Notes: generated from the letters alone by a model not told the origin. A DNA stretch of 64,000 nt from Crossaster papposus (GCA_037893245.1 JBAIAA010000449.1:620001-684000); one strand, 5' to 3'; counted from the first letter of the stretch, positions 9,054 to 20,130 are shown. Made by a program: numbers and translations.

Positions 9054-9580
9054 ACCATTTACGTGTGAAATTTAAATAATATCTTGTTCACACAGCTTGG
9101 CACAGTTTGACTTTAAATTATCCAGACCAAATACACTGTTGCTATATCACGTGATTCGGGGCAAGCTCTTGCATAGTTACGTTAGAGACGCTCAGCACCA
9201 ATACATTGTTCACAATGGTTGAGAATGGTACAAAGACACCAGACCATTCCAGAGCCGGGGGTTGCTAGTGTGAGGCTTGCCCCGAATCACGTGATATAGC
9301 AACAGTGTCTTTGGTCTGGAGAATATAAATGTAAACTGTGCCAAGCTGTGTGTTCTTGTATCGTATTACGATCGAGGATCGAAACACAAAAGAGAACAAA
9401 GGATCCTCAAAGGACGGTTTGCTTGTCCGAATTCGGTCCTCGATCGTTGGGGCAAGCGCTAAGTAATGGGGTTAGGGTATAGTAAAGGAATAAAGGAAAA
9501 CACAATATCGATCCTCGGTCGTTATGTGGTTCACGACTACATGAACAAGTCAGTGTACCAGATATTATTCAAATTCCACA
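9054..9580. mobile_element. Foldback element (CACGTGATTCGGGG family) with its own nested insertion
   Basis: Inverted arms include CACAGCTTGGCACAGTTT, TCTCCAGACC and GCTATATCACGTGATTCGGGG. The same element stands alone at 22425-22785. Here the right arm is interrupted at about 9354-9541 by a separate small sequence whose ends are inverted copies built round CGAGGATCGA. Confidence 0.75.
9354..9541. mobile_element. Small TIR insertion inside the foldback arm
   Basis: It starts TTCTTGTATCG and ends CGACTACATGAA, with internal inverted pairs CGAGGATCGA / TCGATCCTCG. The uninterrupted arm sequence is seen at 22715-22735 (CTGTGTGAACAAGTC), which defines the insertion borders to within a few bases. 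Confidence 0.55.
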
Positions 9581-9859
9581 TGCAAAATTGCTTGAATTAT
9601 CATAAATGGGTGAATTTGGGGGGTTGTATTTTATAGTAAATATCATTTAACTGACCTCTACAAAGTTTTACAATCATGGATGCTGAGAAAAGAAAGAAAA
9701 TTGACGTTCATTTACAACCGGCGTCAGGCAATTAAAAAAAAATAATTACAGGATATCTAGCGCAATCCTTTTGCTGGATGCCTACAATCGATATTTACTT
9801 TCAAATAAGTAAGTTATTTCCTAATAATTTAGCAGTACAATTTTTTGATATCTGCAAAT

Positions 9860-12800
9860 AATAATAATAATAATAATATATACATTTATATAGCGCTAAT
9901 TTTGTAAACACATTCAAAAGCGCTGCACAAAAACAAGGTAAGCATACGAAACAAGAAAATCAGACAGGATATGCCTGTCTGAACAAATGAGCTTTGAGTT
10001 TCCCTTTAAAGACATCTACAGAGAAACATTCCACCAAAGTCAGCTCAGCCGGGAGGCGATTCCACAGCCATGGGCCCTTATACACGAATGCCCTCTCACC
10101 AAGAGTCTTGTGATGAATACGAGGGACATGTAGAACAATACGAGTCTGTGAACGAAGATTGTAAACACTAGATCTCACAGTAATCATATCTATCAAATAA
10201 TTAGGGGCAAGACCCTTTAAACACTTAAACACCTGAAGTATGAGCTTGAACTCGATTCTTTCTTTCACTGGCAGCCAGTGAAGAGACCTGAGAGTGTCAC
10301 TGATATGGCAGAATTTGGGCAGACAGAAAATGAGACGGGCTGCACCGTTCATAATTCTCTGGACCCTGGCCAACTGGTAGTCAGGCAGACCAACCAAGAG
10401 AGAGTTACAATAATCGATATGGCTAATTACAAATGCATTAATGAGGGTCTTAGTGGTGTCAACATCTAAATATTTCCGAATTTGGCGGATGTTGTAGAGG
10501 CCATAATAGGCTTTCGAACAAAGTTTACCAATATGAATGTCCATGGACATGTTACAATCCAAATACACCCCTAAATACCTAGCATTGACACATGGCTCAA
10601 TGTCTACATTGCCAACTCTAATGGCTTGAACCCTAGCTTTTGTAAGTTGTTGACGAGTGCCTATGATGAGGAATTCGGTTTTGGAATCATTTATCATTAG
10701 GTTATACCTAATCATCCATGATCTGATGTCCAAGATGAGTGACTGCATGGCACTGACGGCTCGCTCCTCTGACGAGGAAGAACCAGCAGTGAAAGATAGA
10801 TAGAGCTGAGTATCGTCGGCATAGCTGTGGGCAATAGGTGAATGCTTAGAGACGATGGTAAACAGATGTGATATGTAGCAAGTGAACAATATAGGCCCCA
10901 AGCAACTACCCTGAGGAACACCACATTCCAAGGGCCGATCTTCAGATGAGGTGGCATCAATTCGCACATGTTGTTTCCTATTAGACAGGTAACTGGTCAC
11001 CCATCTGAGAACAGTGCCATCGATTCCAAACTTGGACTGAAGAGTATTGATGAGTTTATGATGATTGACAGTGTCAAACGCCGCGCTTAGGTCCAAAAGA
11101 ATTAGGAGAGTGCATCGTTGCCTATCCATATTGAGCATTATGTCGCTGTGGATTTTCATCAGAGCAGTCTCCGTAGAGTAGTGTCGCCTATAAGCAGATT
11201 GGCAATCAGGAAAGAGGGCGTGTGTGGAACAATGAGTGACAATCTGCTCGGCCACTGCGCGTTCAACCAGTTTGGAGACAAAGGCCATGTTGCTGATTGG
11301 CCTGTAGTTGGAATACGTAGGTTCCAGACCTGCCTTTTTCATCAACGGTGTAACAGTGGCAACCTTCCACACGTCGGGGACAGCACCATTTTTCAGAGAT
11401 AGGTTGACCATAGTGGTTAGGGCAGGCAGCACGGCATCAACACACTCTTTGATCAACCAAGTAGGGATTGGATCCAAGTCGCAGCTGGCGTTTTTGGAAG
11501 AGCAGACGAGTTTGCGAACTTCATTCTCAGATAGAGAGCGAAACTCAGTCAACTTCTTAGGAGGGGGGTTACGTTGGGTATCAGGTGTACCATGATCAAT
11601 GGTCTGAGCGAGTACTTCCACATTCTCGTTGATTCTTTGAATTTTTGAGACAAAGAACTCAATAAAGTCTGTCGTAAGTTTATCGAGTGATCGATGCGGT
11701 GGATAAGAAATTTGTGGTTTGCCATGGCAGAGCGATTTTACAACTGAAAACAGTTTCTTGGTGTCACCGTGACAGTCTCGGATAGCCGATGTGTAATGAG
11801 CCTTCTTTGCAGCTTCCAACTTGAATACATATTCATTGCGCAGGTGGCGGTGATATTTCCTGTCAGTGTCGAGTCCCGACAGTCGGAAGCGCCTCTCAGC
11901 TTTTCGGCAGCGGGCCCGCAACGTTTTCAGTTCATCGGAAAACCACGGCACCGAGGGTCTGACAGTGATGTCTTTGGTCATCACAGGTGCATGAGTGTTC
12001 AAAATTGCGGTCATTTCATGATTATAGCACTGCACGAGACCATCTAAGTCAAACCACTCAGTTTTACACAATGGTGACTGGGAAATGTCCCTACTGAACA
12101 TGTTGGTGTCAATGTTACGGTATTTCCTGTATACCACTTTCTTGATGCTGAGAGGTGTTGCAGGTAAGTTCAAACAACACCTAATGGACCAATGATCAGA
12201 GAGTTTAAAAACAGCAAGAGGAAGGGAGAGGTTGATTTCATTCGTTGATCTAGTAATTATGAGATCTAGGGTATGCCCAGAATCATGGGTTGGTACGGTG
12301 ACATGTTGATGGAGGCTGAATGCGTTCATAATATCAGAAAACCGTTTTGCGTCGGGATCCCCACGATCCTCAACATGTATGTTAAAATCCCCGGTCAAAA
12401 TCGGTTTACGCGAGGAGAGTACACATTCCTCCAACAGATCGCCAAATTCCCGCAGGAAGGTCGATGTGGATATTGGATGATTGGTGGAATATGGAGGTCT
12501 GTAAACTATGATCAGCAACACAGAAATGTTCCTAACATCGACTTGCCAAATCGAGTACTCGAAAGAGGACTCCTCAGCACAATGCTGGAGCCGAACCTTT
12601 AGGGCATCACGGTAAATAAGTCCAGTACCGCCACCAACTCTCTTTGATGGTCGAGGTGCCCCCAGATATGAATACCCCTGGGGAGCGATAGCTGCTTCAG
12701 ACACGGAGTCATGTGGCTTGAGCCAGGTCTCAGTCAAGCACATTAGTTCAATTCTGGAATTGACAATATGATCGGCAATGAGAGAGGTTTTGTTCCGAAC

Positions 12801-13609
12801 AGATCTAGCATTAGCAGTCTCGAACAGAAAACTAGATCTTAACCGCGAGTTATTTAACCGGCGTTGCAATTTGACATGAATAAGGTTACTGAGATTGCTG
12901 TCTCCGATAGGCTCATGATCCCTTAAGTACGGGGCAGTTACCGGAACATGGCATACAGTAATAGGTTTGGCATGTAGTCTCTTACCTCCCCTTCGCCCCC
13001 TCCGACGCCAGCGTTTCCTTTTGTTGGCCTTACTTCTTGCCGGAGCTGCGTCCTCCGATGGATGAGTGAGACACAGTTTACGGAGCAAGTTAAGAGTGTT
13101 AAGCTTGTTACAGAGATCAACTGAAAGTGGACATGTAGTATACCGACAGCCATTTAATACAGATGAATACTCAAGCAGTTTACCAATGGCAGTCACAGTC
13201 AGACGTCCATCCATATCAATAGTGACCGTCCAATTCACTCGGGATTGACACAATGAGTATGATGACATAGATGAGTGAACAACAAAAGGATGGCTTCGTC
13301 TTTCCACTGCTGATGAATGGGCGGACGGATCCAGTTGAATAGGATTATTCAGCAGGTCCAGGCAGTCGTCTCCTCGGGTATAATCGTACACTGGGTAAGT
13401 ACTGCCGCAACATATAGTGAAGGAAAATATCATGAAAATACACGAACATGACAAAATGGATCCTAGACGAAGATACATGATGATGTGACGAACAACTAGC
13501 ACATTTAACTGTGTAAAGTTTGTAAACTAACACGATACGAGCGAGCATATCAAGTTGAGAGACTGGAGAGCAAACGAAAACAGCCACCAGGCGCTGCGCT
13601 GCTTTCCAA
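9860..13609 (-). mobile_element. Apparently full-length CR1/L2-group LINE with 7-bp target duplication
   Basis: Perfect 7-bp direct repeats TGCAAAT at 9853-9859 and 13610-13616 bound a 3750-bp element. It has a ~107-bp 5' leader, one uninterrupted 1180-codon ORF (13502-9960) and a ~100-bp 3' tail ending AGCGCTATATAAATGTATAT(ATT)n. The intact ORF and perfect duplication point to a young insertion. The microsatellite tail, endonuclease plus reverse transcriptase in one ORF and no RNase H fit the CR1/L2/Rex1 group. The exact clade needs a phylogeny. Confidence 0.9.
9960..13502 (-). CDS. LINE ORF: AP endonuclease plus reverse transcriptase, 1180 aa
   Basis: The order is: hydrophobic N-terminus (residues ~10-32), an unrecognised Cys-containing region to ~150, a strongly basic patch KRKRWRRRGRRGGKR (~161-175), then an AP-type endonuclease ~226-442 with TETWL, the YRPP strand, TGDFN, HTLDLI and the SDH catalytic motif. 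The reverse transcriptase spans ~700-960, with NYRPIS, LLDLSAAFDTV, GVPQGS and YADDTQLY; the YADD aspartates are at 896-897. The C-terminus has the usual GPWLWNRLP motif. It nicks DNA and copies its RNA by target-primed reverse transcription. No RNase H is seen. No frameshift or stop interrupts it. The start at 13502 is the first ATG, but a later start is possible. Confidence 0.95.
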   Translation of the reverse strand: MLVVRHIIMYLRLGSILSCSCIFMIFSFTICCGSTYPVYDYTRGDDCLDLLNNPIQLDPSAHSSAVERRSHPFVVHSSMSSYSLCQSRVNWTVTIDMDGRLTVTAIGKLLEYSSVLNGCRYTTCPLSVDLCNKLNTLNLLRKLCLTHPSEDAAPARSKANKRKRWRRRGRRGGKRLHAKPITVCHVPVTAPYLRDHEPIGDSNLSNLIHVKLQRRLNNSRLRSSFLFETANARSVRNKTSLIADHIVNSRIELMCLTETWLKPHDSVSEAAIAPQGYSYLGAPRPSKRVGGGTGLIYRDALKVRLQHCAEESSFEYSIWQVDVRNISVLLIIVYRPPYSTNHPISTSTFLREFGDLLEECVLSSRKPILTGDFNIHVEDRGDPDAKRFSDIMNAFSLHQHVTVPTHDSGHTLDLIITRSTNEINLSLPLAVFKLSDHWSIRCCLNLPATPLSIKKVVYRKYRNIDTNMFSRDISQSPLCKTEWFDLDGLVQCYNHEMTAILNTHAPVMTKDITVRPSVPWFSDELKTLRARCRKAERRFRLSGLDTDRKYHRHLRNEYVFKLEAAKKAHYTSAIRDCHGDTKKLFSVVKSLCHGKPQISYPPHRSLDKLTTDFIEFFVSKIQRINENVEVLAQTIDHGTPDTQRNPPPKKLTEFRSLSENEVRKLVCSSKNASCDLDPIPTWLIKECVDAVLPALTTMVNLSLKNGAVPDVWKVATVTPLMKKAGLEPTYSNYRPISNMAFVSKLVERAVAEQIVTHCSTHALFPDCQSAYRRHYSTETALMKIHSDIMLNMDRQRCTLLILLDLSAAFDTVNHHKLINTLQSKFGIDGTVLRWVTSYLSNRKQHVRIDATSSEDRPLECGVPQGSCLGPILFTCYISHLFTIVSKHSPIAHSYADDTQLYLSFTAGSSSSEERAVSAMQSLILDIRSWMIRYNLMINDSKTEFLIIGTRQQLTKARVQAIRVGNVDIEPCVNARYLGVYLDCNMSMDIHIGKLCSKAYYGLYNIRQIRKYLDVDTTKTLINAFVISHIDYCNSLLVGLPDYQLARVQRIMNGAARLIFCLPKFCHISDTLRSLHWLPVKERIEFKLILQVFKCLKGLAPNYLIDMITVRSSVYNLRSQTRIVLHVPRIHHKTLGERAFVYKGPWLWNRLPAELTLVECFSVDVFKGKLKAHLFRQAYPV

Positions 13610-13630
13610 TGCAAATGGTGTATCCTACTT

Positions 13631-13814
13631 TGAACATCACCGAGCCGAGGGGCGGGATTATTTTTAATGAAACTCGATCCGAAGCAGGTTCAGGCTGATA
13701 GTGCCGGGAAGCACACCAACGCATTTCCGGCCTTGCTCTTGGCGTGTTTATGCGTCATCCGTTTTGATTTTGGGGAAAACTTTGCGTTTATATACGTCAT
13801 CCGGCGCGAACTGG
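13631..13814. mobile_element. Truncated CCAGTTCGCGC/TTAA MITE
   Basis: The text CATCACCGAGCCGAGG through GGCGCGAACTGG followed by TTAA (13815-13818) matches the family at 25127-25360 and 46109-46342 in the opposite orientation. The other terminus is missing and the copy abuts the end of the AGGTAGG element. Confidence 0.75.
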
Positions 13815-13831
13815 TTAAGGAAAATCTCTCT

Positions 13832-14099
13832 ATATTCATACTCCTTCGACCCAACATTTTCATTATCCCCCCTGGAGTTTCAATTTCACAACTGGGAAAA
13901 CAGGCTCTGTTGTAAAACAACAGAACAATGCAAACCAAATTATTAATGTTTCCATTTTATTTATCTTTGACTTGAAACCATAACCCCCATAATGCAGTCC
14001 CAAGCCAACCCACTCAAATACATGTACCATAATTTGGGGGCCAGTATAACTCTAACAGTCCTCAATCCTTTAAAATCACACACCCTAGGGAGTTGGGGT
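13832..14099. other. Intergenic spacer
   Basis: Nothing is recognised here. CACCCTAGGGAGTTGGGG at 14081-14099 resembles words at 2270 and 60360. Confidence 0.3.
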
Positions 14100-15078
14100 G
14101 AATACTCCAGAGTTGTATGACTCGAGTCCAGCCGATTTCACGAAACTGTGCGTAACTTACGCCTTAACTGGATGTGGCGCAAGACTTACGCCATAACTTT
14201 AATGCGTAGCTGCGCCATAAGGATTGTAGGTCAACTCGCCCCCTGACCGACTCGCCCCTTACCTACTCGCCCCTTACCAACTCGCCCCCTGACCGACTCG
14301 CCCCCTGACCGACTCGCCCCTTACTAACTCGCCCCCTGACCGACTCGCCCCCTGGCCGACTCGCCTCCTGACCGACTCGCCCCCTCGTTTGATTTATGGA
14401 CCTTGTACGATCGATGTACATCATGTATATTCGTTACCATAAAATTCGTCATTTTGAGGAATAAAAACGAACTCTCAACTTAGATATTTTGCGGACTGAT
14501 CAGAGGAAGCAAAAAATAGGCTGCAAGAATGCGACTTCCAAGAAATCAATGGAAACGGACAACTAATAATATTCTTCCTCAAGTTGTGTACAATTTATTT
14601 ACATTAGGCATACAAAGAAATGATTCAAATATTATAATTAAGGAGAAATCTACAATGTGATGGACTAGACTGGACTCCCGCGAACAATAAATGACGACGA
14701 TTCCGAACCCCCGCGCATGTTTGGCAAACTCGGAAACTTAAAAATACGAATGTTGACTTTGCAATTTTTTGGGCATTCGCATCCTTCGCAAATCGTTCGC
14801 GTGCCCCGCAAAAACCCACCCTAAAGCATGCATAAAAACGGTTTATGGATGTGTCTTTAAAAAGTTCGTGCTTTTTATGTTCTGAATATTCTCAGGTCTA
14901 ACACGACATACCAAACGTCTTATAAAATGTGAAAATCACATTTAACACCATGACATACAAAATACCAAAAACAGTCCCCCCCTTCTCCAAAAGTAGCAAC
15001 CGGCCTCATTGGTCAAATTAGCGACTTTATTGTATTCACTGTCAGCTTTTTGATCTGGGTTTTTCACCATCTTTCACC

Positions 15079-17537
15079 TAGTCTTTGGGCAAGACGTTGC
15101 TTAATTCGCAGCCACGAGAGGGCGCTATCGCGACAAACCATCATCACTCGCCATCCTGTCCGTAACAACGTCTTTGGAATTACGTAAATTTTTTTACCGA
15201 AAACGGTAAAAAACTAGTGCGCATGCGCTATTTATGTATGTTAATGAAGGAAATCTTTTCTTCGCGCACGCGCACATACGACAGCTAGTGTAGAATAGGT
15301 CAGGTAGCAAGTACCGAGATATTTGATCACACGATCCGAGTCATCAGAAAGTCGCCGGCACGGTTTTCTCCGTGTGCACGGTGGGCTCCGAGATGGCAGA
15401 AGGAGCGGACAGGAAATTTCGATGGTGTTTAATCTGCGTTTAATTTATGGACATCATGTTTATTTCTAGTGATTTGGATAAATGTAACCTTTATTATAAG
15501 TGCATTGAGGTAGGAATACATTCCTAATCTTACATGTACCTCAATTGCAAGTACTGTTATCAAAGAATTAAATTTTGAAAATGATTCACATGTAATGTAT
15601 TTTTAATTTCATTTGAGGCCCAAAAGAATTAACAAACAGCACTCTAACTGTCGCTGTTTGCTGCTTTGTATTAATAACTGAAACTCAATTAGAATGACTA
15701 AATTGGCAACTGCAGTGTAACTGTAAAGATAAAATGTGTCTAATACTATTATAGTTTTCCCCTCTGAAAAATAGGCCATGTCCGAATTCCTTGGCTGCAG
15801 CTTAAATTGCATAAAAGTCTGTGGGAATATTTTAGTAAGAATTAATTGATGATTACCCTGAAGCTTGCTTAGCCCAGTAATATACCCAGCACGATATGAT
15901 GAGACCAAGGGACTACCCTTAGAGAGTAATATGGTGGTATATGGTGGTCTAAGTTAGACCACCATATACCACCATATACATACACTCTAGTACTTGCCTA
16001 ACGCCCCCCCCCCCCCCCCCCCTATTCCATAAAAACCTACAAAGAATCATGAAAAAAACAGAATATTCCGCAAGCACAATGGCGACCACAAAGGAGGGGG
16101 GGGGGGGCAATTTTAAAATTATATGAAAAGGCACATAATTATATATGTAAGCAAAATTGTTTCCTTTGAGAAGTTTGGTTACTGATACCCCCTTCACATA
16201 CACGGATTTTTCTTACGAGTCTTTACGGATCGCACAGATTCACAGATCGTTCCCGGATGATCATACAATTTGGCCAGTTTTACGACTGATTTAAGTGTTG
16301 TTACGAGTTATTACGGGCTATTTACGGTTTATTACAGATTATTACGAGTTATTGCCATGTATTTACGTCAAAATTCCACGATTTGTTACGAGTTGTCACG
16401 GATAACTACGAGCAACTTACGAGCATTTTACGACCTGTTACGAGTTAGTTACAAGTATTTACGAGTCCTCAGGATTTGTTGCCAAAAAATATATAAATCC
16501 TGCAAATCTCAATGTACATGTACAATCATTCGTAAAGTATACGTATTTATTATCAAAGTACTCGTATTCGTAACTACACGTAAAGTGCTCGTAATAACTC
16601 GTAACAATCCGTAAAGCCATCGTAACACGACCCGAATGAAATCGTTAACAACACGTAAGCACTCGTAATAATCCGTAAACAAATCGTAAACTAACCGTAA
16701 CAAATTGTTAAACAAATTGTTACGAGTCATTTACGGATTTTTGCGAGCAGTTTACGGATGATTACGTGTTGTTGCGAGTGGTTTACGATACTTACGGATT
16801 GTTACAAGCTTTTTACGAGTTATTTACGGAAAACTCAAACCGTGGACAATCGTAAGATTTTTTTGTGTCTGCAAGTTGTTGCGAGTTGTGACAAATTATT
16901 TACGGATACCAGCGAGTTATTTACGGATGCTTGCGATTGACTACGAGTTGGCGATCCGTAAGGACTCATAAGAAAAATCCGTGTATGTGAAGGGTGTATA
17001 AAGATCCTAAAAAGAAATTTGAAAAATAAATTGCAAAGGTGAAATTCGTCCTGAATTTATGACCAAAGAAATTCATGAAAATAAATATATTTTAAGGGGA
17101 TCGTTGTCATTTTCAAAATACCAAACGGATTCTGCCTTTAAAACTTGTTGGCAAGAGATGACCCTAATTAATATGTACCGAAAAGTCTTCCATTTTCACG
17201 AATAACGTTGAACACGTTTGATGATAAAATGTGTACAGTCAGTATGTACCGTACATGTACATGTACGTACAATACACGTATACATGTGTACACACACATG
17301 TATGTACATCCAGATGCAATGAGAAGTTGAGTCAGGGTGTTAGACCTATGCATATGTATGTTTATGCAAAGTACGTAATGTACGCTGCATGCATTAGGCT
17401 AAGCAGGTGCGTGCGCATATCTCTACCTCGACGTAATTCCAAAGACGTTGTTACGGACAGGATGGCGAGTGATGATGGTTTGTCGCGATAGCGCCCTCTC
17501 GTGGCTGCGAATTAAGCAACGTCTTGCCCAAAGACTA
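15079..17537. mobile_element. 2.46-kb element with perfect 107-bp TIRs and 9-bp TSD, fourth level
   Basis: 15079-15185 and 17431-17537 are exact reverse complements (start TAGTCTTTGGGCAAGACG). TCTTTCACC at 15070-15078 and 17538-17546 is a perfect 9-bp duplication. This fits Mutator-like or another 9-bp-duplicating superfamily. Identical termini imply recent movement. No transposase ORF is present, so it needs one in trans. The fifth element sits inside it. Confidence 0.9.
16188..16996. mobile_element. TA-flanked element built of TTACGAG/TTACGG words, fifth (innermost) level
   Basis: The ends CCCTTCACATACACGGATTT and the reverse complement are followed inward by ACGAGTC..TTACGGATCGC. TA flanks both sides (16186-16187, 16997-16998). 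Between them, about 700 bp consist almost wholly of degenerate TTACGAGTTATTTACGG-like words: TTACG orientation at 16270-16470, CGTAA orientation at 16540-16700, TTACG again at 16720-16970. It has no coding capacity and would fold into long hairpins. Confidence 0.8.
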
Positions 17538-17782
17538 TCTTTCACCACGTTTGGCGGACTGATCAGAGGGAGCCGACAGTTTTGTAGATGAGCGTCGTAA
17601 CACCCAGTTCAATCCAGCGTTGGTTTTCGTAACAAAGAATGGTGGAGTGATTGACAGATTGCTTCCTTGAAAAGCCCTATTGGGTTGGAAAGCAGTAAAC
17701 AAAATCGCATCAAATTATGCGATCAACTTGTCCCCCCGCGCTCCGAAAAAAACCCTAATAAAAACAAGAACCAAACATGATT

Positions 17783-17808
17783 ATTTCCCCCCCCCCCCCC
17801 CCCCCCAA
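17783..17808. repeat. Poly-C tract
   Basis: An uninterrupted run of about 21 C, one of many long C or G runs in the window. Confidence 0.8.
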
Positions 17809-19140
17809 TTTTCTTTAAATATATAAATGTATAAATAAATTGTTATGAGTTAAACTTTTTTGGCTTCGAGGATTTAGGCCTACTGCTTATTTCCACCACC
17901 GAAACGAACATCCGTCAAAAGGTATTTTCTAAAACTTAGATAAAAATAATCGAGATTAGGGCCTATGCAAGAAAATAATCAAGGAAAAAGTTTACCCACA
18001 TCGTCTTTTCAGTTGTTAAGTTCTACGAGGGCAAATGATACAAATTATAGAATTAAAAATACATGTACATGTAAATCAAACCAGGGGGCGAGTCGGTCAG
18101 GGGGCGAGTCGGTCAGGAGGCGAGTCGGCCAGGGGGCGAGTCGGTCAGGGGGCGAGTTAGTAAGGGGCGAGTCGGTCAGGGGGCGAGTCGGTCAGGGGGC
18201 GAGTTGGAAAGGGGCGAGTAGGTAAGGGGCGAGTCGGTCAGGGGGCGAGTTGACCTGACACCGCCATAAGTTAAAATCGATTTCACGAAACTCGACTTAG
18301 CTACGCAACATCCTATTTTCACTAAAAACTTTTATATTTGTAGGACGAGGGTGACCTCAAGTTCTAACAACGACTGTTTGCAGTTGTTGCACAAATATAC
18401 ATAAAACAGACGTTACAATTATACGTGTTTACGAATTACGCGGATTTTTATTGGAGGCCGCCATTTTTTCGGGGCTGTGTTTGTAGCGTGAATACCGATT
18501 TTAAAAGCCGTTTTTTTCTCAAAAAAGTGCGTCGGAGATTTGTTATGATTTGAGAAAGTGAGATTTAAATGAGGGTGGTTTTTGTTGCACGCGACATTTA
18601 CTAACGTTAACAGAAAATGAGAAACTATCCTTGTACTTGTAGGACGCTCCAAAACATGTCGTAAATCTTCAACGATTTAGAAAATACCCTTCCGAAAAAA
18701 GCGATACCGCCCTCTGATTTTGTCGTCTTCGAGATGATCTACAGGGGATTTATTCGGTCAAGGAACAATCTTTCACGGCGAAGCGCTCTTCGGTGTTCAC
18801 GTTGAACGCCATTTTTACGACACATAACCACGGCTTACGCCACCTAAAGTCATGGCGTAAGTTACGCCACATCTTATGGCGTAACTCGGTGAGTTACGAC
18901 ATATCCCGATAATGCGTAACTTTCGTGAAATCCGCCCTAAAGTTATCGCGCAACTTACGCAATAAGTTATGGCGTAAGTCCACTTACGCCATAAAGTAAA
19001 GTTTCGTGAAATCGGCTGCAGCCTGCAGGACTCGGACTCGAGTCCGTCGACTCGAGTCACGTCGGCAAAAGACTTGGACTCGGACTCGACTACCATGACT
19101 CGGACTTGACCTCGAGGACTCGTGACTCGAGTCACGTATT

Positions 19141-20130
19141 TTCACCAACAATACCTTTTTTAGTTTTTTGTAAATATTAAAAACAATTCCGATGATCCGA
19201 TCGTCATGGTCATGGAGGAAAATTAACGTTTAGCACACGAAATAAGAACACTGATGTTGCAAGTAATAGTGTTCGTGATTACTGTGTTGCTATGGCCATG
19301 TAGTGTACAGCGCATGTACATGTGTATGTGTATGTTCAAATACGCATAATAACACTGGGATATATTTCTGTAAAAGCATTATTGTGCACGACACCAATAT
19401 TAACGCTGGTATTCTGTCAACCTTAACACCATAGCCACTGCTTGATGCATATTACCAGGGAAATAGGAATTCGTCTCCGGAATCCGAATGACGGCTGCGG
19501 CTATATCGCTACCTCTTTTTAATGTTAAAACATAGGCGTCTTACACGCTGATCTAGCCATAGACGCAACCGAAGCTGACCGAAGTCTGGCATGTCTGGTA
19601 CCTGTAAAACACCGCCTGTATATTGCACTGAGATGGCTGTGGGTCGTTTGCCCCAGTTTTCACACACGCAACCATATCAACCGGACACGCTTGATCACGT
19701 CACGGGATCGCTAGTCGCTACAACAATTTTTTGAACCATGGCATCTGTCGTTCCTCGTATTGTTTCTTTTGGTTACACCAACTTTAAAACAAATTTTGAA
19801 ACTTCCAAATCTGAGTCTGACATCATGTACCACCATTATCACTCATGGGTGCACGGTAACTTAATTAAACCTATCTCCATGATTAAACATGACAGACAGA
19901 TTTACATAACATTTTTTATTTGTTTCTCCAAGATATAAAACTTGTTGGCTACCTGCCTTTCTGAAATAACTAAATCAGTATATAATTTGTTATTTTGACG
20001 AAAATAAATAAATAAAAGATATTCTGGAGAAGGGGCAAGGAGTATTGGTAAAACCTATAGTTGCAATCAATAGTGATCCAGTCATCTAAGTGAACTGGTT
20101 GAAGTATTTTAACTATTTAATTATTTAAAC
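19141..20130. other. Interior of the outermost hAT-like element
   Basis: No conserved protein is seen. Short ORFs such as 19738-19938 have no recognisable motif. The sequence is ordinary A/T-rich DNA. Confidence 0.4.

Larger units (their letters stand above)
9029..13630. mobile_element. TTAA-flanked MITE (AGGTAGGATACACCATT family), split by two later insertions
   Basis: The left end AGGTCAGATACACTATTGG follows TTAA (9025-9028). The body is readable at 9580-9859 (TATAGTAAATATCATTTAACTG, TTTTGCTGGATGCC) and the right end CAAATGGTGTATCCTACTT is at 13612-13630. Comparison with intact copies at 43019-43367 and 46347-46700 shows two interruptions: a foldback element after GGTAATTG and the LINE inside the last 20 bp. 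Confidence 0.8.
14222..18262. mobile_element. Element with minisatellite termini, third level of the nest
   Basis: AGGTCAACTCGCCCCCTGAC on the left is mirrored on the right by the reverse complement. The arms are tandem ~17-bp units (CTGACCGACTCGCCCC) of about 165 bp at 14232-14395 and 18084-18258. A candidate 8-bp duplication GCCATAAG occurs at 14214-14221 and 18263-18270, though similar words occur in the host element. Interior 14396-15069 and 17547-18083 hold no recognised protein. Confidence 0.7.
14130..19018. mobile_element. TIR element CAGCCGATTTCACGAAACT, second level of the nest
   Basis: CAGCCGATTTCACGAAAC at 14130 is mirrored by GTTTCGTGAAATCGGCTG ending at 19018. Both subterminal zones repeat TTACGCCATAA-type words in inverted order (14147-14220; 18830-19000). 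No clear target duplication was found because the surrounding GACTCG repeats obscure it. Confidence 0.7.

Noticed and set aside
13690-13946. ORFs on both strands of about 82 codons
   Set aside because: They run through a truncated TTAA MITE. Similar shadows appear in the other copies of that family.
16270-16970. CRISPR-like array of TTACGG words
   Set aside because: Units are too short and degenerate with no regular spacers, and the genome is animal. It is the interior of a TIR element.
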